From Mycolicibacterium parafortuitum (GTDB lineage Bacteria > Actinomycetota > Actinomycetes > Mycobacteriales > Mycobacteriaceae): 64,000 bases of DNA. The notes below the pieces were generated by a model. That model made no database searches, was not told the origin of the DNA, and was given only the letters and a program-made list of their open reading frames with translations. Position 1 is the stretch's first letter; each line of letters opens with the position of its first letter. Positions 46,317-56,828 of the stretch are shown here, piece after piece. Location: the NCBI RefSeq assembly GCF_002086815.1, contig NZ_MVID01000009.1:1-64000 (forward strand). The letters are read 5' to 3'. The position numbers were made by a program, and so were the translations under genes.

Positions 46317-49300
46317 TCAGTTGATCTTCGCCGTCAGTTCGAAGCCGGCAAAGGTCTCGGATACCGCATTGCGCAGTTCGTCTTCGGTGTTCTGTCGACC
46401 CAGCGTAAAAGCGGAGACCTTGATGAAGATTCTGCCCTGACTTCGTCCGGAGCCCACGAACAAGTATCCGCCCATTCTCTCGAAGACGCTTCTCGTCAGC
46501 CCAGGGGTAACCGCTCGCATATCCAGATGGGTGGCATCCGTCCCGTCGGGCTGACTGGCCGCTGGAGGTAGGTCGCCGAGATTGGAGACGATGACCGGAA
46601 GGCTCGCACCGCCTTGCGCTGATGCTGCCAGCTTCCGGTTCAGTCGCACCGGCACCAGCACTGCCAACGGCAGCGTTGCCAAGGCCTCGTCGTCGGTGTT
46701 CTCCAACGACCTGAGGATCGTTTCGGTGATCCTGGCGTGGATCTCCTTGAGGTCTGTCAGGGCATGCGCCGCGGTGACTGAGACATCGACCTGTGTGAGC
46801 GCGTTGCCGCGGGTGTCGTTCTCCGTCCGCAGGGATACCGGAAAACGAAGCATGACCGTTCCGTCGTCATGGACCCGTCCTACCTGCACCGCGAGTCTGC
46901 ACGCCACCGCCGCTACCAGCGAATTGCTGCTTATGCCATACCCTTTGGCTCGGAGATCCCATTCCATCAGATCGAGATATGCGGTAACGGAGGGCACTTC
47001 GACTGTTTCGTCGCCGCTGTCGCGGCGTTCGGGCCGCGCCGAATCCGACGTGGCCATCAGGTGTTTGCGATCGCGCCAGATGCTGCGGCCGGCCGCCAGG
47101 GCCGCGCGCCCAAGGCCTGGCAGATCTCTGGCGGTTTGGCCGAGGTCCTCGCGCAGCGCCTGTGTGAGGCGGCGCGATCGTGCCGAGGGAAAGCCCAGGT
47201 TCCGCGTCTGGCCTCGTGCGGCATCGGCGATGGCCTGTCCCAACCCGACCGCGTCGATCACGCCGTGCGAAACGACCAGACTCACCGCGGTTCCGCCGTC
47301 CTCCAGTGGCAGCACCCCCAGATGCCAACTGGGGCCCCATTCGGGATCCACCGGCAATCGAAGCCGCTCGTCTACCCACCGATTCAGATCGGCACGCCGC
47401 CTGGGTCTTTCGATGAAATCGATAGGTTCACAGGCGTCAGGGATCACCCAGCGGTCACGCGCGAACGGGAGCGGTGATCGTTCGATCCTGCGTCCCAGTA
47501 GCCCGTGGCCGAGATTGTGGTGAAAGCGCCGTAGTCCCTCGGTGTCGATCGGGCGGTCATACATCCACGTGACCTGGAATATCTGGCTGGGGACTGCACG
47601 CAGCATGCGGAAAGAGGCTTGGTCGACGTGGTCGAGCCTATTGTCGACCGGTCCGTCCGTGCTGCTGACCGGGCTCTTCGGTAGCGCGGGTGAAGACGGG
47701 TCGGTAACCACGTCCGCCAGGTGGATGGCGAGTGCTCTCGGCGTGGGGTGATCGAAGACGATGGTCGTCGGTAGGTTCAGACCGGTGCCGCGGCGAAGTG
47801 CATTGCGGAGTTCCAGGGCGGCCAGAGAATCCATTCCGAGCTCTTGGTAGGACTGGTCTGGATCGAGCCCGTACGGATCCGGATGGCCCAATGCGTCGGC
47901 GGTGGCCTCGAAGACCGCCGCGGTGAGGGTGTCGAGTCGCTCCTGATGCGGTCGGCCGGCCAGTGCGGCGGCGAGCTCGCGCTGCCGGACCAAATCGTCG
48001 TCCGTGTCGACCGACATCGGTGGTGTGTCGCCGGGCCGGACGCCGAACGCGTTGTACAGATGGCCGCGGCCTACCCCGTACTGGCGGTGCTCGAACGGGT
48101 AGGTGGGCAGCGCGACGGCGCGGACGCCCGCATAGAGAGTCGGCCATGCCGGACTGTGACCACGGTTGTGCAGATGGGCCACCGCGGTCGCGAGCATGTC
48201 AGCGCCGGAGCGGTCTCGTCGCAGTGTCGTGATCACCGTCGATCGGCCACGCCGGGCATCCTGAGCCAGGATGTCAGTGATTGCGGGCGCCATCACCGGG
48301 TGCGGCGAGACCTCCACGAACGTATGCTCACCCGATTCCGCCAGGGCTGCCACACGCTCGTGGAGATGAACCGGCTGTCGCAGGTTGCGGTACCAGTAGT
48401 CGGCAGTCATGGTCGAGGTGTCGAGAGGCTCAGGGGAAAGCTCCGGCCCTACGGTGGAGTAGAGCGGCACATCGCCCATCCTTGCCGTAACGCCGGCCCA
48501 TTCCGCCATCAGACGTTCTCGCACACTGTCGATCTGCGTGGAGTGCGAGGCATACCCGATCGCCACCGGTCGGACCCAGATACCGTCGCTTTCACACGCG
48601 GTCGTGAACTCCTTGAGCACGCCGAGGTCACCGCTGACGACGGTGTGTGACGGCCCGTTGATTGCGGCGATGGTCAGTGCGGCACTCCAGGTTTCCAATC
48701 GTGGCCGCAGCTCTTCGACATTGAGCATCACCGACACCATTCCGCCGGCGCCGCTCAATGCCCCGCAGACCTGACCGCGCACCCCGACGACTTTCGCGGC
48801 GTCTGGCAGGGAGAGCGCACCGGCGATGTGTGCGGCTGCGATCTCGCCCTGGGAGTGGCCGATCACCGCGTCGGGAAAGATCCCGTGGTGACGGAGCACG
48901 GTGGCGAGCGCGACCGTCATGGCGAATATCGCCGGCTGGACGACATCCACACGGTCCACCGGTGGTGCGTCGGGCCGCTCGCACAGGACGTCGCGCACAG
49001 ACCATCCGGTGTAGGGGAGTAGCGCCTCGTCACAGTCGTCGACGGCGTTGGCGAACACCGGATGAAGTTCGTAGAGTTCACGTCCCATCCCCGGGTACTG
49101 GCAACCGTGGCCGGAGAAGACGAACGTGACTCTGGTCTGACGCGGTCCCTGGTGATGGTGGCGGGTCAGCTGCCGGTGGGGTCGGCCGCCCTGCAGGGCA
49201 TCGAGCGCCTCGAGCAGGTCTTGCCGGACGTCGGTGCTCTTCGCCGGGACGGTGACGGTGGCGCGGTGGGGATGGTGACAGCGCGTCGTGGCCAGGCTAT

Positions 49301-52300
49301 GGGCGACATCGGTGAGATCGATGTCGGGATTCTGGATGAGGTGACGACGCAACCGGTCGGCCTGCGCCCGCAATGCCGCGGGGGTGCGCGCCGACAGCGG
49401 CCAGAGTGGGCCGATCGTTGCGCTGGGGCTACAGTCCGCGGAACGGACTTGCGCGGCAGGCGATCCGGGGGTGACGGCGGGGGCCTCACGCAGGATCAGG
49501 TGGGCGTTGGTGCCGCTGATCCCGAATGAGGACACGGCCGCGGTGCGCGGATGGGCGGTGCCGGGCCAGGGTCTCGTGTCGGTGAGTAGCCGGACGGTGC
49601 CGTTCGCCGCGTCGATGTACGGACCCGGGCGACGGGCGTGCAGGGTGGGCGGCAAAGTCTGGTGGCTGAGCGCCTCGACCATCTTGATGATTCCGGCGAT
49701 TCCGGCGGCCGCCTGCGTGTGGCCGATGTTCGACTTGACCGAACCCAACCACAGCGGTTGCTCCGCGCTTCTGGCGGCACCGTAGGTGGCGATCACGGCA
49801 CCGGCTTCGATCGGGTCACCCAGCGCGGTCCCGGTGCCGTGCGCCTCAACCGCATCCACCTGGTCGAGGGCGATACCGGCGCTGGCTGCGGCCTGGGCGA
49901 TCACCCGCTGTTGGGCGAGTGCATTGGGTGCGGTCAATCCGTTCGACGCACCATCCTGATTGATCGCCGATCCCGCGATCACCGCCAGCACCGGATGGTT
50001 GTTCCGCCGGGCATCGCTGAGCCGTTCCAGCACGAGCACTCCGACGCCTTCGCTGAAGCTGGTGCCGTCCGCGTCGGCGGCGAATGCTTTGCAGCGGCCG
50101 TCAGGCGCCAGCCCGCGCCGGCGGGAGAACTCGGTGAGAATCGACGGAGTGGTCATCACGGTCACGCCGGCCGCCAGAGCCAAGGTGGACTCGCCGCTGC
50201 GCAGTGACTGGCAGGCCATGTGTGTGGCCACCATCGACGACGAACATGCGGTGTCGATCGTGATGGCCGGGCCCTGCAACCCCAGCAGGTACGCGATGCG
50301 GCCCGATGCCACGCTGGTGGACAGCCCGGTCATCGCATACCCCTCGGCGCTGTCGGATTGGGTTGCGCCACAGGGCTGCGACCATGCCCCGACATAGACC
50401 GCGGTGTCCGTGCCGGCCAACCCTGTCGGGTCGATCCTGGCAGCTTCCAACGCCTCCCAGGTGACTTCCAACAGCAGTCGCTGTTGAGGATCCATCGCGG
50501 CTGCTTCACGACTCGAGATCCCGAAGAATTCGGAGTCGAAGCCGCCGGCATCGGAAAGGAATGCCCCGGCCGTCACGTAGGTCTTGCCCACCGCATCGGG
50601 ATCCGGATCGAACAGATCTCCCAAGTCCCAGCCACGGTCGGCAGGAAATCCGCCCACGGCATCCTTGCCGTGAACCACCAGATCCCAGAGGGCGGCAGGC
50701 GAATCGACACCGCCAGGGAACCGGCACGCCATTCCGACCACGGCCACCGGTTCGTCACGGCTTTCATAGGCGTTCGCAGGTGCGGCCGTGGCTGCCGGGC
50801 CCCGGGCCACGTGGCTGAGGTGGTCGGCCAGCTTTCCCGGCGTCGGGTGATCGAAGGGCACAGTGGCCGGCAGATCGAGGTCGGCGGCAGCCTTGATGCG
50901 ATCGAGCATCTCCGTCGACTTCACCGAATCCAAGCCCAAATCCGTGAAGGTTCGCGCCGGGTCGATGTCCTCGGCGTGAAGCTCACCCAGTACCGCCGCG
51001 ACGTGCGAGCAGACCATCTCGACGAGGAGTTCGTGTTCGTCTCGGCGTAGACGACGCAGGCGTTCGGTGAACCCCTGGTCGGTGGGACTCCGATCGTTGT
51101 CCCTGTCGCTCTGCTGTTCGGTGCCCTGGACAGGCAGGGCTATCCGTGTGAACCTATCGCCGAGATAGAGCTGCTGGCAATCCCTACGCCGCACCTTGCC
51201 GCTTGTGGTCAACGGGATGGAACCCGGCTGCACCAGAACCACATCGGTGACGCTGAGGTTGTGGGTCCTCGATATCGCCGCGATCACATCACGCCTGACG
51301 GCGGTTGCTTTTCGGGCCGCCTCGTCGCTGTCGCCGGGGACTTTCAGTTCGACGATGGCCACCAGTTGGTCGGTGCCGCCGTCGTCGTGGGCCGCGATCG
51401 CCACACAACGTCCCGGGGTGACCTCCTGGATCGTCGCCTCGATGTCGTCGGGGGAGTAGTTGCGCCCGTAGATGACCAGGAGATCCTTGATCCTCCCGAC
51501 GATGAAAAGCTCGCCACCTGAGATGAATCCAAGGTCGCCGGTGCGTAACCACGGGCCCGCAGGAGTATGCTTTGATGCGTCGACAATTGTTGCACTGAAG
51601 GTTCTTTCGGATTCCTCGGGCTTCCTCCAGTAGCCGTACGCCACATTGTCACCGGTCACCCAGATCTCACCGACGGATTCGTCGGCGCATTCAGTGCACG
51701 TTTCGGGGTCGACGATGCGCACCACCGGCGACTGTGGGACCCCGTAACTGACCAACGGCGTACCGTTTTTGCCGAGAATCCGGATAGCCTGGCCGGCGGC
51801 GAGACCCTCGGGGTCGAAAACGATGCTGACCGGTGCTTCGCCCGATTCCCTAGTCGCCACATACAAGGTGGCTTCAGCGAGTCCGTACGAGGGCCGTATG
51901 ACCTTCGGGTCGAGATTGAACCGGCTGAACCGCTCGACGAAACGCTCCAGTGTCGCGGTATGCACGCGCTCTGCTCCGGTGACCACACCGAGTACGTTGC
52001 CGAGGTCGAGTCCGGCGAGATCGTCGTCCATGGTCCTGCGGGTGGCCAACTCGAAGGCCACGTTCGGTGCAGCCGAGAACGCGCGACCGTTGTCTGCCAG
52101 CAGTTGCATCCACCGTGCGGGGCGTTGCAGGAACGACAGCGGGTCGGTCAGCACAGCGGGTACGCCGGCCAGTATCGGTATGCAAATGCCCAGCAGCAAG
52201 CCCATGTCGTGGAACAACGGCAGCCACGAGACCACCGTTGTCTCCGGTGGCGGCACGCCGTCGTGCGCGTCGAGATAGGCCCCCATCATCTGGGCGACGT

Positions 52301-52913
52301 TGGCCTGAATATTCTTGTGCGACACCATGACGCCCGCCGGAGTGCGGGTCGACCCCGACGTGTACTGCAGATGCGCGACACCGCGCGAATCGTCGAAGTC
52401 CTCGGATCCCGGCCCGGAGTCGGCGACCAAGGCGCCCAGATCGATGACGGGAGGCGCGGCCCCGCCGAAGGCGCAACGCACGTGGTCGGCCAGGCCCGTC
52501 GCGTGGGAGGACGTGGTCAGAACTGCCGACGGCGAGGCGTCGCGCAGAACCGCGCCGACCCGTTCGTCGGCCGCACCGCCGTTCGGCTCCGACAACGGAA
52601 CCGCGATCAGTCCCGCCTGCAGAGCCCCGAGGAACGCGGTGACGTACTCCAGTCCTTGCGGGGCGACGATGACCGTCCGGTCGCCCGTGGAGCCACACGA
52701 CTTCAGTTCACGGGCGACTCGCGACGCTCGCCGATGCAGTTGCGACCACGTCAGGCTCTCAGTGATCCCTGTGTCGTCTCGGATGTAGTCGACGAACGTG
52801 AACGCTGTCTCGTCAGGCCGTAGCCTGGCGTGCTCGCGCAGCGCTGCAGGCACCGAAATGCCGCCCGCAGCTAACCTGCCGTCCCTGGTACGCGGCGATC
52901 GAGCCACCCACAA
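46317..52913 (-). CDS. FAAL-ACP-KS-AT-ACP-condensation polyketide synthase
   Basis: The gene encodes 2198 residues in one chain. A fatty-acyl-AMP ligase domain (about 18-590; [11 protein letters not shown] at 185) is followed by carrier 1 (Ser663 in LGLDSV), ketosynthase (about 721-1145; Cys890 in DTACSSS, His1025 in HGTGT, His1065), acyltransferase (about 1262-1580; Ser1354 in GHSQG) and carrier 2 (Ser1696 in LGMDSL). A condensation/acyltransferase domain ends the chain (about 1758-2190; HGVIDAVG, His1883, Asp1887). YASH at 1454-1457 predicts methylmalonyl-CoA. There is no reductase, dehydratase or thioesterase. It should load a fatty acid, extend it once to an alpha-methyl beta-keto chain and release it onto an alcohol or amine. 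The start is uncertain (TTG 52913 or GTG 52907). Confidence 0.93.
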   Translation of the reverse strand: MWVARSPRTRDGRLAAGGISVPAALREHARLRPDETAFTFVDYIRDDTGITESLTWSQLHRRASRVARELKSCGSTGDRTVIVAPQGLEYVTAFLGALQAGLIAVPLSEPNGGAADERVGAVLRDASPSAVLTTSSHATGLADHVRCAFGGAAPPVIDLGALVADSGPGSEDFDDSRGVAHLQYTSGSTRTPAGVMVSHKNIQANVAQMMGAYLDAHDGVPPPETTVVSWLPLFHDMGLLLGICIPILAGVPAVLTDPLSFLQRPARWMQLLADNGRAFSAAPNVAFELATRRTMDDDLAGLDLGNVLGVVTGAERVHTATLERFVERFSRFNLDPKVIRPSYGLAEATLYVATRESGEAPVSIVFDPEGLAAGQAIRILGKNGTPLVSYGVPQSPVVRIVDPETCTECADESVGEIWVTGDNVAYGYWRKPEESERTFSATIVDASKHTPAGPWLRTGDLGFISGGELFIVGRIKDLLVIYGRNYSPDDIEATIQEVTPGRCVAIAAHDDGGTDQLVAIVELKVPGDSDEAARKATAVRRDVIAAISRTHNLSVTDVVLVQPGSIPLTTSGKVRRRDCQQLYLGDRFTRIALPVQGTEQQSDRDNDRSPTDQGFTERLRRLRRDEHELLVEMVCSHVAAVLGELHAEDIDPARTFTDLGLDSVKSTEMLDRIKAAADLDLPATVPFDHPTPGKLADHLSHVARGPAATAAPANAYESRDEPVAVVGMACRFPGGVDSPAALWDLVVHGKDAVGGFPADRGWDLGDLFDPDPDAVGKTYVTAGAFLSDAGGFDSEFFGISSREAAAMDPQQRLLLEVTWEALEAARIDPTGLAGTDTAVYVGAWSQPCGATQSDSAEGYAMTGLSTSVASGRIAYLLGLQGPAITIDTACSSSMVATHMACQSLRSGESTLALAAGVTVMTTPSILTEFSRRRGLAPDGRCKAFAADADGTSFSEGVGVLVLERLSDARRNNHPVLAVIAGSAINQDGASNGLTAPNALAQQRVIAQAAASAGIALDQVDAVEAHGTGTALGDPIEAGAVIATYGAARSAEQPLWLGSVKSNIGHTQAAAGIAGIIKMVEALSHQTLPPTLHARRPGPYIDAANGTVRLLTDTRPWPGTAHPRTAAVSSFGISGTNAHLILREAPAVTPGSPAAQVRSADCSPSATIGPLWPLSARTPAALRAQADRLRRHLIQNPDIDLTDVAHSLATTRCHHPHRATVTVPAKSTDVRQDLLEALDALQGGRPHRQLTRHHHQGPRQTRVTFVFSGHGCQYPGMGRELYELHPVFANAVDDCDEALLPYTGWSVRDVLCERPDAPPVDRVDVVQPAIFAMTVALATVLRHHGIFPDAVIGHSQGEIAAAHIAGALSLPDAAKVVGVRGQVCGALSGAGGMVSVMLNVEELRPRLETWSAALTIAAINGPSHTVVSGDLGVLKEFTTACESDGIWVRPVAIGYASHSTQIDSVRERLMAEWAGVTARMGDVPLYSTVGPELSPEPLDTSTMTADYWYRNLRQPVHLHERVAALAESGEHTFVEVSPHPVMAPAITDILAQDARRGRSTVITTLRRDRSGADMLATAVAHLHNRGHSPAWPTLYAGVRAVALPTYPFEHRQYGVGRGHLYNAFGVRPGDTPPMSVDTDDDLVRQRELAAALAGRPHQERLDTLTAAVFEATADALGHPDPYGLDPDQSYQELGMDSLAALELRNALRRGTGLNLPTTIVFDHPTPRALAIHLADVVTDPSSPALPKSPVSSTDGPVDNRLDHVDQASFRMLRAVPSQIFQVTWMYDRPIDTEGLRRFHHNLGHGLLGRRIERSPLPFARDRWVIPDACEPIDFIERPRRRADLNRWVDERLRLPVDPEWGPSWHLGVLPLEDGGTAVSLVVSHGVIDAVGLGQAIADAARGQTRNLGFPSARSRRLTQALREDLGQTARDLPGLGRAALAAGRSIWRDRKHLMATSDSARPERRDSGDETVEVPSVTAYLDLMEWDLRAKGYGISSNSLVAAVACRLAVQVGRVHDDGTVMLRFPVSLRTENDTRGNALTQVDVSVTAAHALTDLKEIHARITETILRSLENTDDEALATLPLAVLVPVRLNRKLAASAQGGASLPVIVSNLGDLPPAASQPDGTDATHLDMRAVTPGLTRSVFERMGGYLFVGSGRSQGRIFIKVSAFTLGRQNTEDELRNAVSETFAGFELTAKIN

Positions 52914-52977
52914 CCCCCATAGCTGTCATCCTTTTCCGTGCCCCCACGTGGATGTTTACGTAGTCGTCAATACGTGC

Positions 52978-53009
52978 TGGTTATCTAACCACATAGTTGC
53001 TATCGCAAC
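52978..53009. promoter_or_regulatory. Two perfect palindromes upstream of the polyketide synthase
   Basis: TGGTTA-TC-TAACCA (52978-52991) and GTTGC-TATC-GCAAC (52996-53009) have centres 18 bp apart, close to two helical turns. They lie in a locally AT-rich gap 65-96 bp upstream of the PKS start, with a TTGACT hexamer beside the second one on the minus strand. They look like operator sites controlling the PKS promoter. Confidence 0.55.
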
Positions 53010-53108
53010 GAGTCAAAACGATCTACCGCGCGGATGCCGCAGTCAGGATGCTCGCCGCACAGGCGCCGCGCCACGTTTGCTCGAGTGCGCCGTCACCTCG
53101 GCGCCGCG

Positions 53109-53732
53109 TTACTCGTGGATCAACACTGCCGAGGAGCGCGGGAACAGGATCGCGGGCCCCAGCCACCGGGAGACGAAGCGGCGCAACGGAACACCCGAAC
53201 GCGGCGACTCGCCGGGATCGGACAGCATGGACTGCACTGTGCGCAGCGTCATTTCGGCCAACTCGTCCAATCCGTCGCCATCGAAGCCATGCAGCTCCCA
53301 GTCCACGTCGAGTCTGCGGAAGAACGACGAGCAGAATGCCTTTGCCGTATCGGAGGTCAACGAGGTCGCGGCCGCCCCGTCCTGTCGCCGCGCCAGCAGG
53401 CTGTCCAGCTGCGGATCACCGACCAGCTTCTCGACAGCGAAAGCGATACATTCGACGACGGCATGCACCGGATCGTGGACGCCCTGGACGCGCTGCACCG
53501 CCTGGTCGATGAAGCCGTCGACGGCGCGCATGGCGCTGGCGATCAGCAGCGCATCGGCGTTGGGGAAGTATCGGTAGACCGTCTGGCGTGTGACGCCGAG
53601 TTGGCGTGCGACGTCGGCCAGATGGATCGCGGATCCGTGCTCGGCGACGACGTCATCGACGGCGTCCAGGATGCGGTCGATCGCCTCCTCGTCGGAGGTG
53701 GGTGTCGCGCCCGCCCAGCCGCGGCTACGCAT
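53109..53732 (-). CDS. TetR-family regulator
   Basis: The 207-residue protein has a helix-turn-helix region IDRILDAVDDVVAEHGSAIHLADVARQLGVTRQTVYRYFPN and a helical ligand-binding half. Its start overlaps the 3' end of the P450 gene by 8 bp, so it is expressed with the P450. Candidate operators are the inverted repeat at the P450 promoter (55041-55062) or the palindromes before the PKS 100 bp downstream. Confidence 0.9.
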   Translation of the reverse strand: MRSRGWAGATPTSDEEAIDRILDAVDDVVAEHGSAIHLADVARQLGVTRQTVYRYFPNADALLIASAMRAVDGFIDQAVQRVQGVHDPVHAVVECIAFAVEKLVGDPQLDSLLARRQDGAAATSLTSDTAKAFCSSFFRRLDVDWELHGFDGDGLDELAEMTLRTVQSMLSDPGESPRSGVPLRRFVSRWLGPAILFPRSSAVLIHE

Positions 53733-54978
53733 CCGCGGTCACGAACTGGTCGCTGGTGAACTCGATCGGAAGTGTTGTCGGGCCGGTCATCCCGAGAAGA
53801 GATTTCCACGGAGCAGGACCGGACCGATGGACGTGCGGAAGACGGCGGGTGAGCACGACGAGCGCTTCGGCCAATTCGCGGCGGGCCAGGTTGGCTCCCA
53901 GGCAGTAGTGAGCGCCGCCGCCGAAGGTCAGGATCGGGGGAAGGTCGTCGCGGGAGATGTCGAAGCGGTCGGCATCGCGATAGATCGCCGGGTCCCGGTT
54001 CGCGGCGAAGGTGTTCACCAGGACGAATGTCCCCGCCGGGAACAGGTAGCCGCCGAATTCGACGTCCGTACTCGCAGCGCGTGGAACGATGCTCGCCGCC
54101 GGCGAGTGGCGCATGCTCTCCTCGACCGCTTGCATCGCAAGTTCGGGCTCATCGCGCAGCTTCGTCCATTGGTCGGGGTGCTCGCAGAGCACCTGCACCG
54201 ACGCGGCCAGTTGGTTGCGCGTCGTATCCGTTCCCGCCATCAGGAAGCCGGCCACCAGCATGCGAAGTTCGTCGATGCTGAGCCGATCGCCGTCGCTTTC
54301 GGCGCGGATGAGTTCGGACAGCAGATCCTCGGTCAGGTTGCCGCGGCGGGCCGCGACCATGTCGTCGACGTAGGCGTCGAGTTCGCCCCAGGCCTTCATG
54401 ATCTCGGCCTCGTCGAAGTTGACGTCGGGCTGGAAGTTGAGTGCTTTGAAAACCTCTTCGGTCCAGTCGGCGAACAGGTGCCAGTCCGCGCGCGGCGCAC
54501 CGAGAAGAGCGCACATGATCGGGGTGGGGTAGGGCCGCGCGATGTCGGTCACGACATCACACCGACCGGCGTCCATCACCCGGTCGACGAGTCCGTTGAC
54601 GACCTCGCGGATGGTGTCCTGCAGATGTGCCGTCGCGCGGGGAGTGAACGCCTTGAACACGAGTTTGCGCAACCGGATGTGAGGAGGGCCGTCCAGGCCG
54701 AGGAGACTGTTGGCCAGTTTGTCGTACAGCGGCCCGGACGTGATGCCCTGCGCTGCCAGGGTGATACCGGGTGGCAGACGGAACCTGTTGTCGCGCAGCA
54801 TATCGCGGGCCAAATCGTAGGACAGGATCTCCGGCCCTAATGGGCCCATCGCGATGGGGGCGCGCGCCTGGGCCTCCAGCGCGTCGTCGAGGATGTCGTG
54901 GGGACTGGCGGTCAGGCCGTAACTCAACGTGGGGAGGTCGGCTTCGAAGACGTTCGGAGCGGTGCTGGCCACGGGCAT
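53725..54978 (-). CDS. Cytochrome P450
   Basis: The protein is about 417 residues from ATG 54978. I-helix oxygen motif LMAGTDTTRNQLA, ExxR in AVEESMRHSP, haem-binding FGGGAHYCLGAN with the Cys ligand. Class I bacterial monooxygenase needing separate ferredoxin and reductase, neither of which is adjacent. A GTG at 55047 would add 23 residues but lies upstream of the predicted -10 element, so the internal ATG is preferred. Its position behind the TetR-PKS region makes tailoring of the PKS product possible but unproven. Confidence 0.92.
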   Translation of the reverse strand: MPVASTAPNVFEADLPTLSYGLTASPHDILDDALEAQARAPIAMGPLGPEILSYDLARDMLRDNRFRLPPGITLAAQGITSGPLYDKLANSLLGLDGPPHIRLRKLVFKAFTPRATAHLQDTIREVVNGLVDRVMDAGRCDVVTDIARPYPTPIMCALLGAPRADWHLFADWTEEVFKALNFQPDVNFDEAEIMKAWGELDAYVDDMVAARRGNLTEDLLSELIRAESDGDRLSIDELRMLVAGFLMAGTDTTRNQLAASVQVLCEHPDQWTKLRDEPELAMQAVEESMRHSPAASIVPRAASTDVEFGGYLFPAGTFVLVNTFAANRDPAIYRDADRFDISRDDLPPILTFGGGAHYCLGANLARRELAEALVVLTRRLPHVHRSGPAPWKSLLGMTGPTTLPIEFTSDQFVTADA

Positions 54979-55034
54979 CGACGGCTCGACTTTCGCAGGT
55001 GCACCGGACGGCGCAGACGGACGCTTGAGGCATA

Positions 55035-55063
55035 AGCGTATGACCACACCAGATAGAGGTCAA
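55035..55063 (-). promoter_or_regulatory. Predicted P450-tetR promoter with overlapping inverted repeat
   Basis: On the minus strand TTGACC (55058-55063) is 17 bp from TACGCT (55035-55040), a good sigma-70-type promoter. TGACC (55041-55045) and GGTCA (55058-55062) form an inverted repeat with a 12-bp spacer that covers the -35 and spacer, as expected for a repressor site. Confidence 0.5.
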
Positions 55064-55163
55064 TGAAAAAGCCGAAATATGTGGACGATGACCGGCGCGA
55101 CCGGTCGTGAGGTCATACGTTGTGCGATCGAACGTCTAATGGTCGAGGAAGTGCCGGATCGGT

Positions 55164-55577
55164 TCAGCCTGCGAACGCCCGGAACACCGACAGGCTGTCC
55201 TCGTAGATGTGGTGACGTGTGATCAGCCCGTTCTCCACGGTCACGTGCAGCGCGAATGCGGCGTCGTAGCTGCGCCCGGTCGGTTCGGCGGTGTTGTGCA
55301 GTTCGCCGAGCACGACGGCATCGTCGCCATCGACCAGCACCGAAATCACCTCCGCGGAACTCAGTCTCGCGATGTGATGGTCGGCGATGAGCCGAAAGTG
55401 CTCCTCGACGCCGGCACGGGTGGACCGCTGCCGGATCCAGGGGGTGACGTTCGCGTAGTCGCCGGCCGGCCAGTTCAGTTTCCACGAGATCTGTTCGGCG
55501 TAGAGCTCAGCGATGTGTGCTTGGTTTCCGGACGCGATACGACGAAGCAATTCGTTGACGGTCCCGCGGGTGTTCAC
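55164..55577 (-). CDS. SnoaL/NTF2-like protein
   Basis: The 137-residue protein starts with GTG 55577. Helical start VNELLRRIASGNQAHIAELYAEQISWKLNWP, then the curved sheet VISVLVDGDDAVVLGELHNTA and AAFALHVTVENGLITRHHIYEDSL. This is the SnoaL-like polyketide-cyclase/NTF2 fold, which is used by cyclases, isomerases and small binding proteins. It lies directly upstream of the P450 promoter on the same strand. No function can be fixed. Confidence 0.8.
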   Translation of the reverse strand: MNTRGTVNELLRRIASGNQAHIAELYAEQISWKLNWPAGDYANVTPWIRQRSTRAGVEEHFRLIADHHIARLSSAEVISVLVDGDDAVVLGELHNTAEPTGRSYDAAFALHVTVENGLITRHHIYEDSLSVFRAFAG

Positions 55578-55678
55578 GACACGAGTCTGGCAGTCCGATG
55601 ACCGCCGGACCATTACCTCTCAGGTCATCCCCGGCCCATTCCTGCCCGTGAAGCGGTCCGCGGGCGGACACTTGGTAC

Positions 55679-55825
55679 ATGTCCACTGCAGTTTGGATCG
55701 TCATCGCGGTCTTCGCGATCGGGACCATCGCCGGAGGGTTGCTGCGGATTCGGGCCTGGCTGCAGAAGCCCGCGCCGCCGGAGATCATCGAAGCCGCGCA
55801 CCGTGACGACGACGAGGACGACTGA
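55679..55825 (+). CDS. 48-residue single-pass membrane protein with acidic tail
   Basis: The short frame starts with ATG and encodes one membrane helix (VWIVIAVFAIGTIAGGLLRI), then a basic/amphipathic stretch (RAWLQKPAPPEIIEAAH) and an acidic end RDDDEDD. Third positions are GC-rich as in neighbouring genes. It fills the gap between two minus-strand genes. Function unknown; it could tether a partner to the membrane. Confidence 0.6.
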   Translation: MSTAVWIVIAVFAIGTIAGGLLRIRAWLQKPAPPEIIEAAHRDDDEDD

Positions 55826-55852
55826 CCTCACGGGCGCGCCCAGCCGCGGGGG

Positions 55853-56662
55853 TCAGCTGCGGTCGCGCCAGGCGATCACCTGCTTGAGGGCGGCGAGGTC
55901 GAAACCGTTGTCAGCGGTGAGCTCGGTCTGGAACAGCGTGACACCCGCCTCGCGGAACGCATCGGCGCTGTCCTCGTTCTCCCAGAGCGTCGATCGTTCG
56001 ATGTCGGCCCCGTTGCGGCCGAACGTCGCCGCCAACTCGTCGACGCGGTCGGTGGATCTGCGGAACGCGTCGAGATCCTGGAACGCGTGCCAGATGTCGG
56101 CGTGCCTGGCCACGGCCGGCAGCGAGCGCTTGGGTCCCGTGCCGCCGATGAGGATCGGCAGCTTGCGCACCGGCGGCGGAATCAGGGCGGCCAGCCGCTT
56201 TTCGATACGGAGCAGGCTCTCGTCGAACAGATCGAAGCGTGAGCCGAAGGTGCCGAAGTCGTATCCGTAGGTGGTGTAGTCCTTTTCGTACCATCCCGCG
56301 CCGAGACCCAGAATGAGCCGTCCGCCGCTGATGTGGTCCACGGTGCGCGCCATGTCGGCCAGCAGGTCGGGGTTGCGGTATCCCACGCCGGTGACGAGAA
56401 GACCGATTTCGGCGTGTGAGGTGATCTCGCCCCACGACGCGAGCGCAGTCCAGCCCTCGAAGTTCGAGACGTCGGGCTGCTCGTCATACATGACGGGTTT
56501 GCCGTCGACGATGGCCTCCATCGCCGGGCGGTGGAAGTGGTCGTAGCCGAGGATGACGTCGACGCCGAGGTCGTCGGCCGCCAGGACGGCGTCGCGCCAC
56601 GTGGCGTAATCGGGTGTGCCACCGGGCTGGATCTGTACGGCGACGCGGATGGGACGGGTCAT
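55853..56662 (-). CDS. Luciferase-like (LLM) F420-dependent oxidoreductase
   Basis: The 269-residue barrel from ATG 56662 starts MTRPIRVAVQIQPGGTPDY. It has DDLGVDVILGYDHFHRPAM, AEIGLLVTGVGYRNPDLLADMARTVDHISGGRLILGLGAGWYEKDY and PILIGGTGPKRSLPAVARHADIW. These are the conserved blocks of actinobacterial F420-linked LLM proteins. Substrate unknown. It is divergent from the NmrA-like gene. Confidence 0.88.
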   Translation of the reverse strand: MTRPIRVAVQIQPGGTPDYATWRDAVLAADDLGVDVILGYDHFHRPAMEAIVDGKPVMYDEQPDVSNFEGWTALASWGEITSHAEIGLLVTGVGYRNPDLLADMARTVDHISGGRLILGLGAGWYEKDYTTYGYDFGTFGSRFDLFDESLLRIEKRLAALIPPPVRKLPILIGGTGPKRSLPAVARHADIWHAFQDLDAFRRSTDRVDELAATFGRNGADIERSTLWENEDSADAFREAGVTLFQTELTADNGFDLAALKQVIAWRDRS

Positions 56663-56828
56663 GGAATCTCCTGGGTCGGGGGAGGGCGACTCTTCAGCCA
56701 AGTCATCGGGTTGGGGGGTTTATTCCGAATCCGCCGAGCGGTTTCACGGCCCATTTCACGGCTGCGCCGAGGACCCGCAGATCCACCGTGCGGGAATGCC
56801 CCACCGGACAGGGCTGTTCTACCGACTC

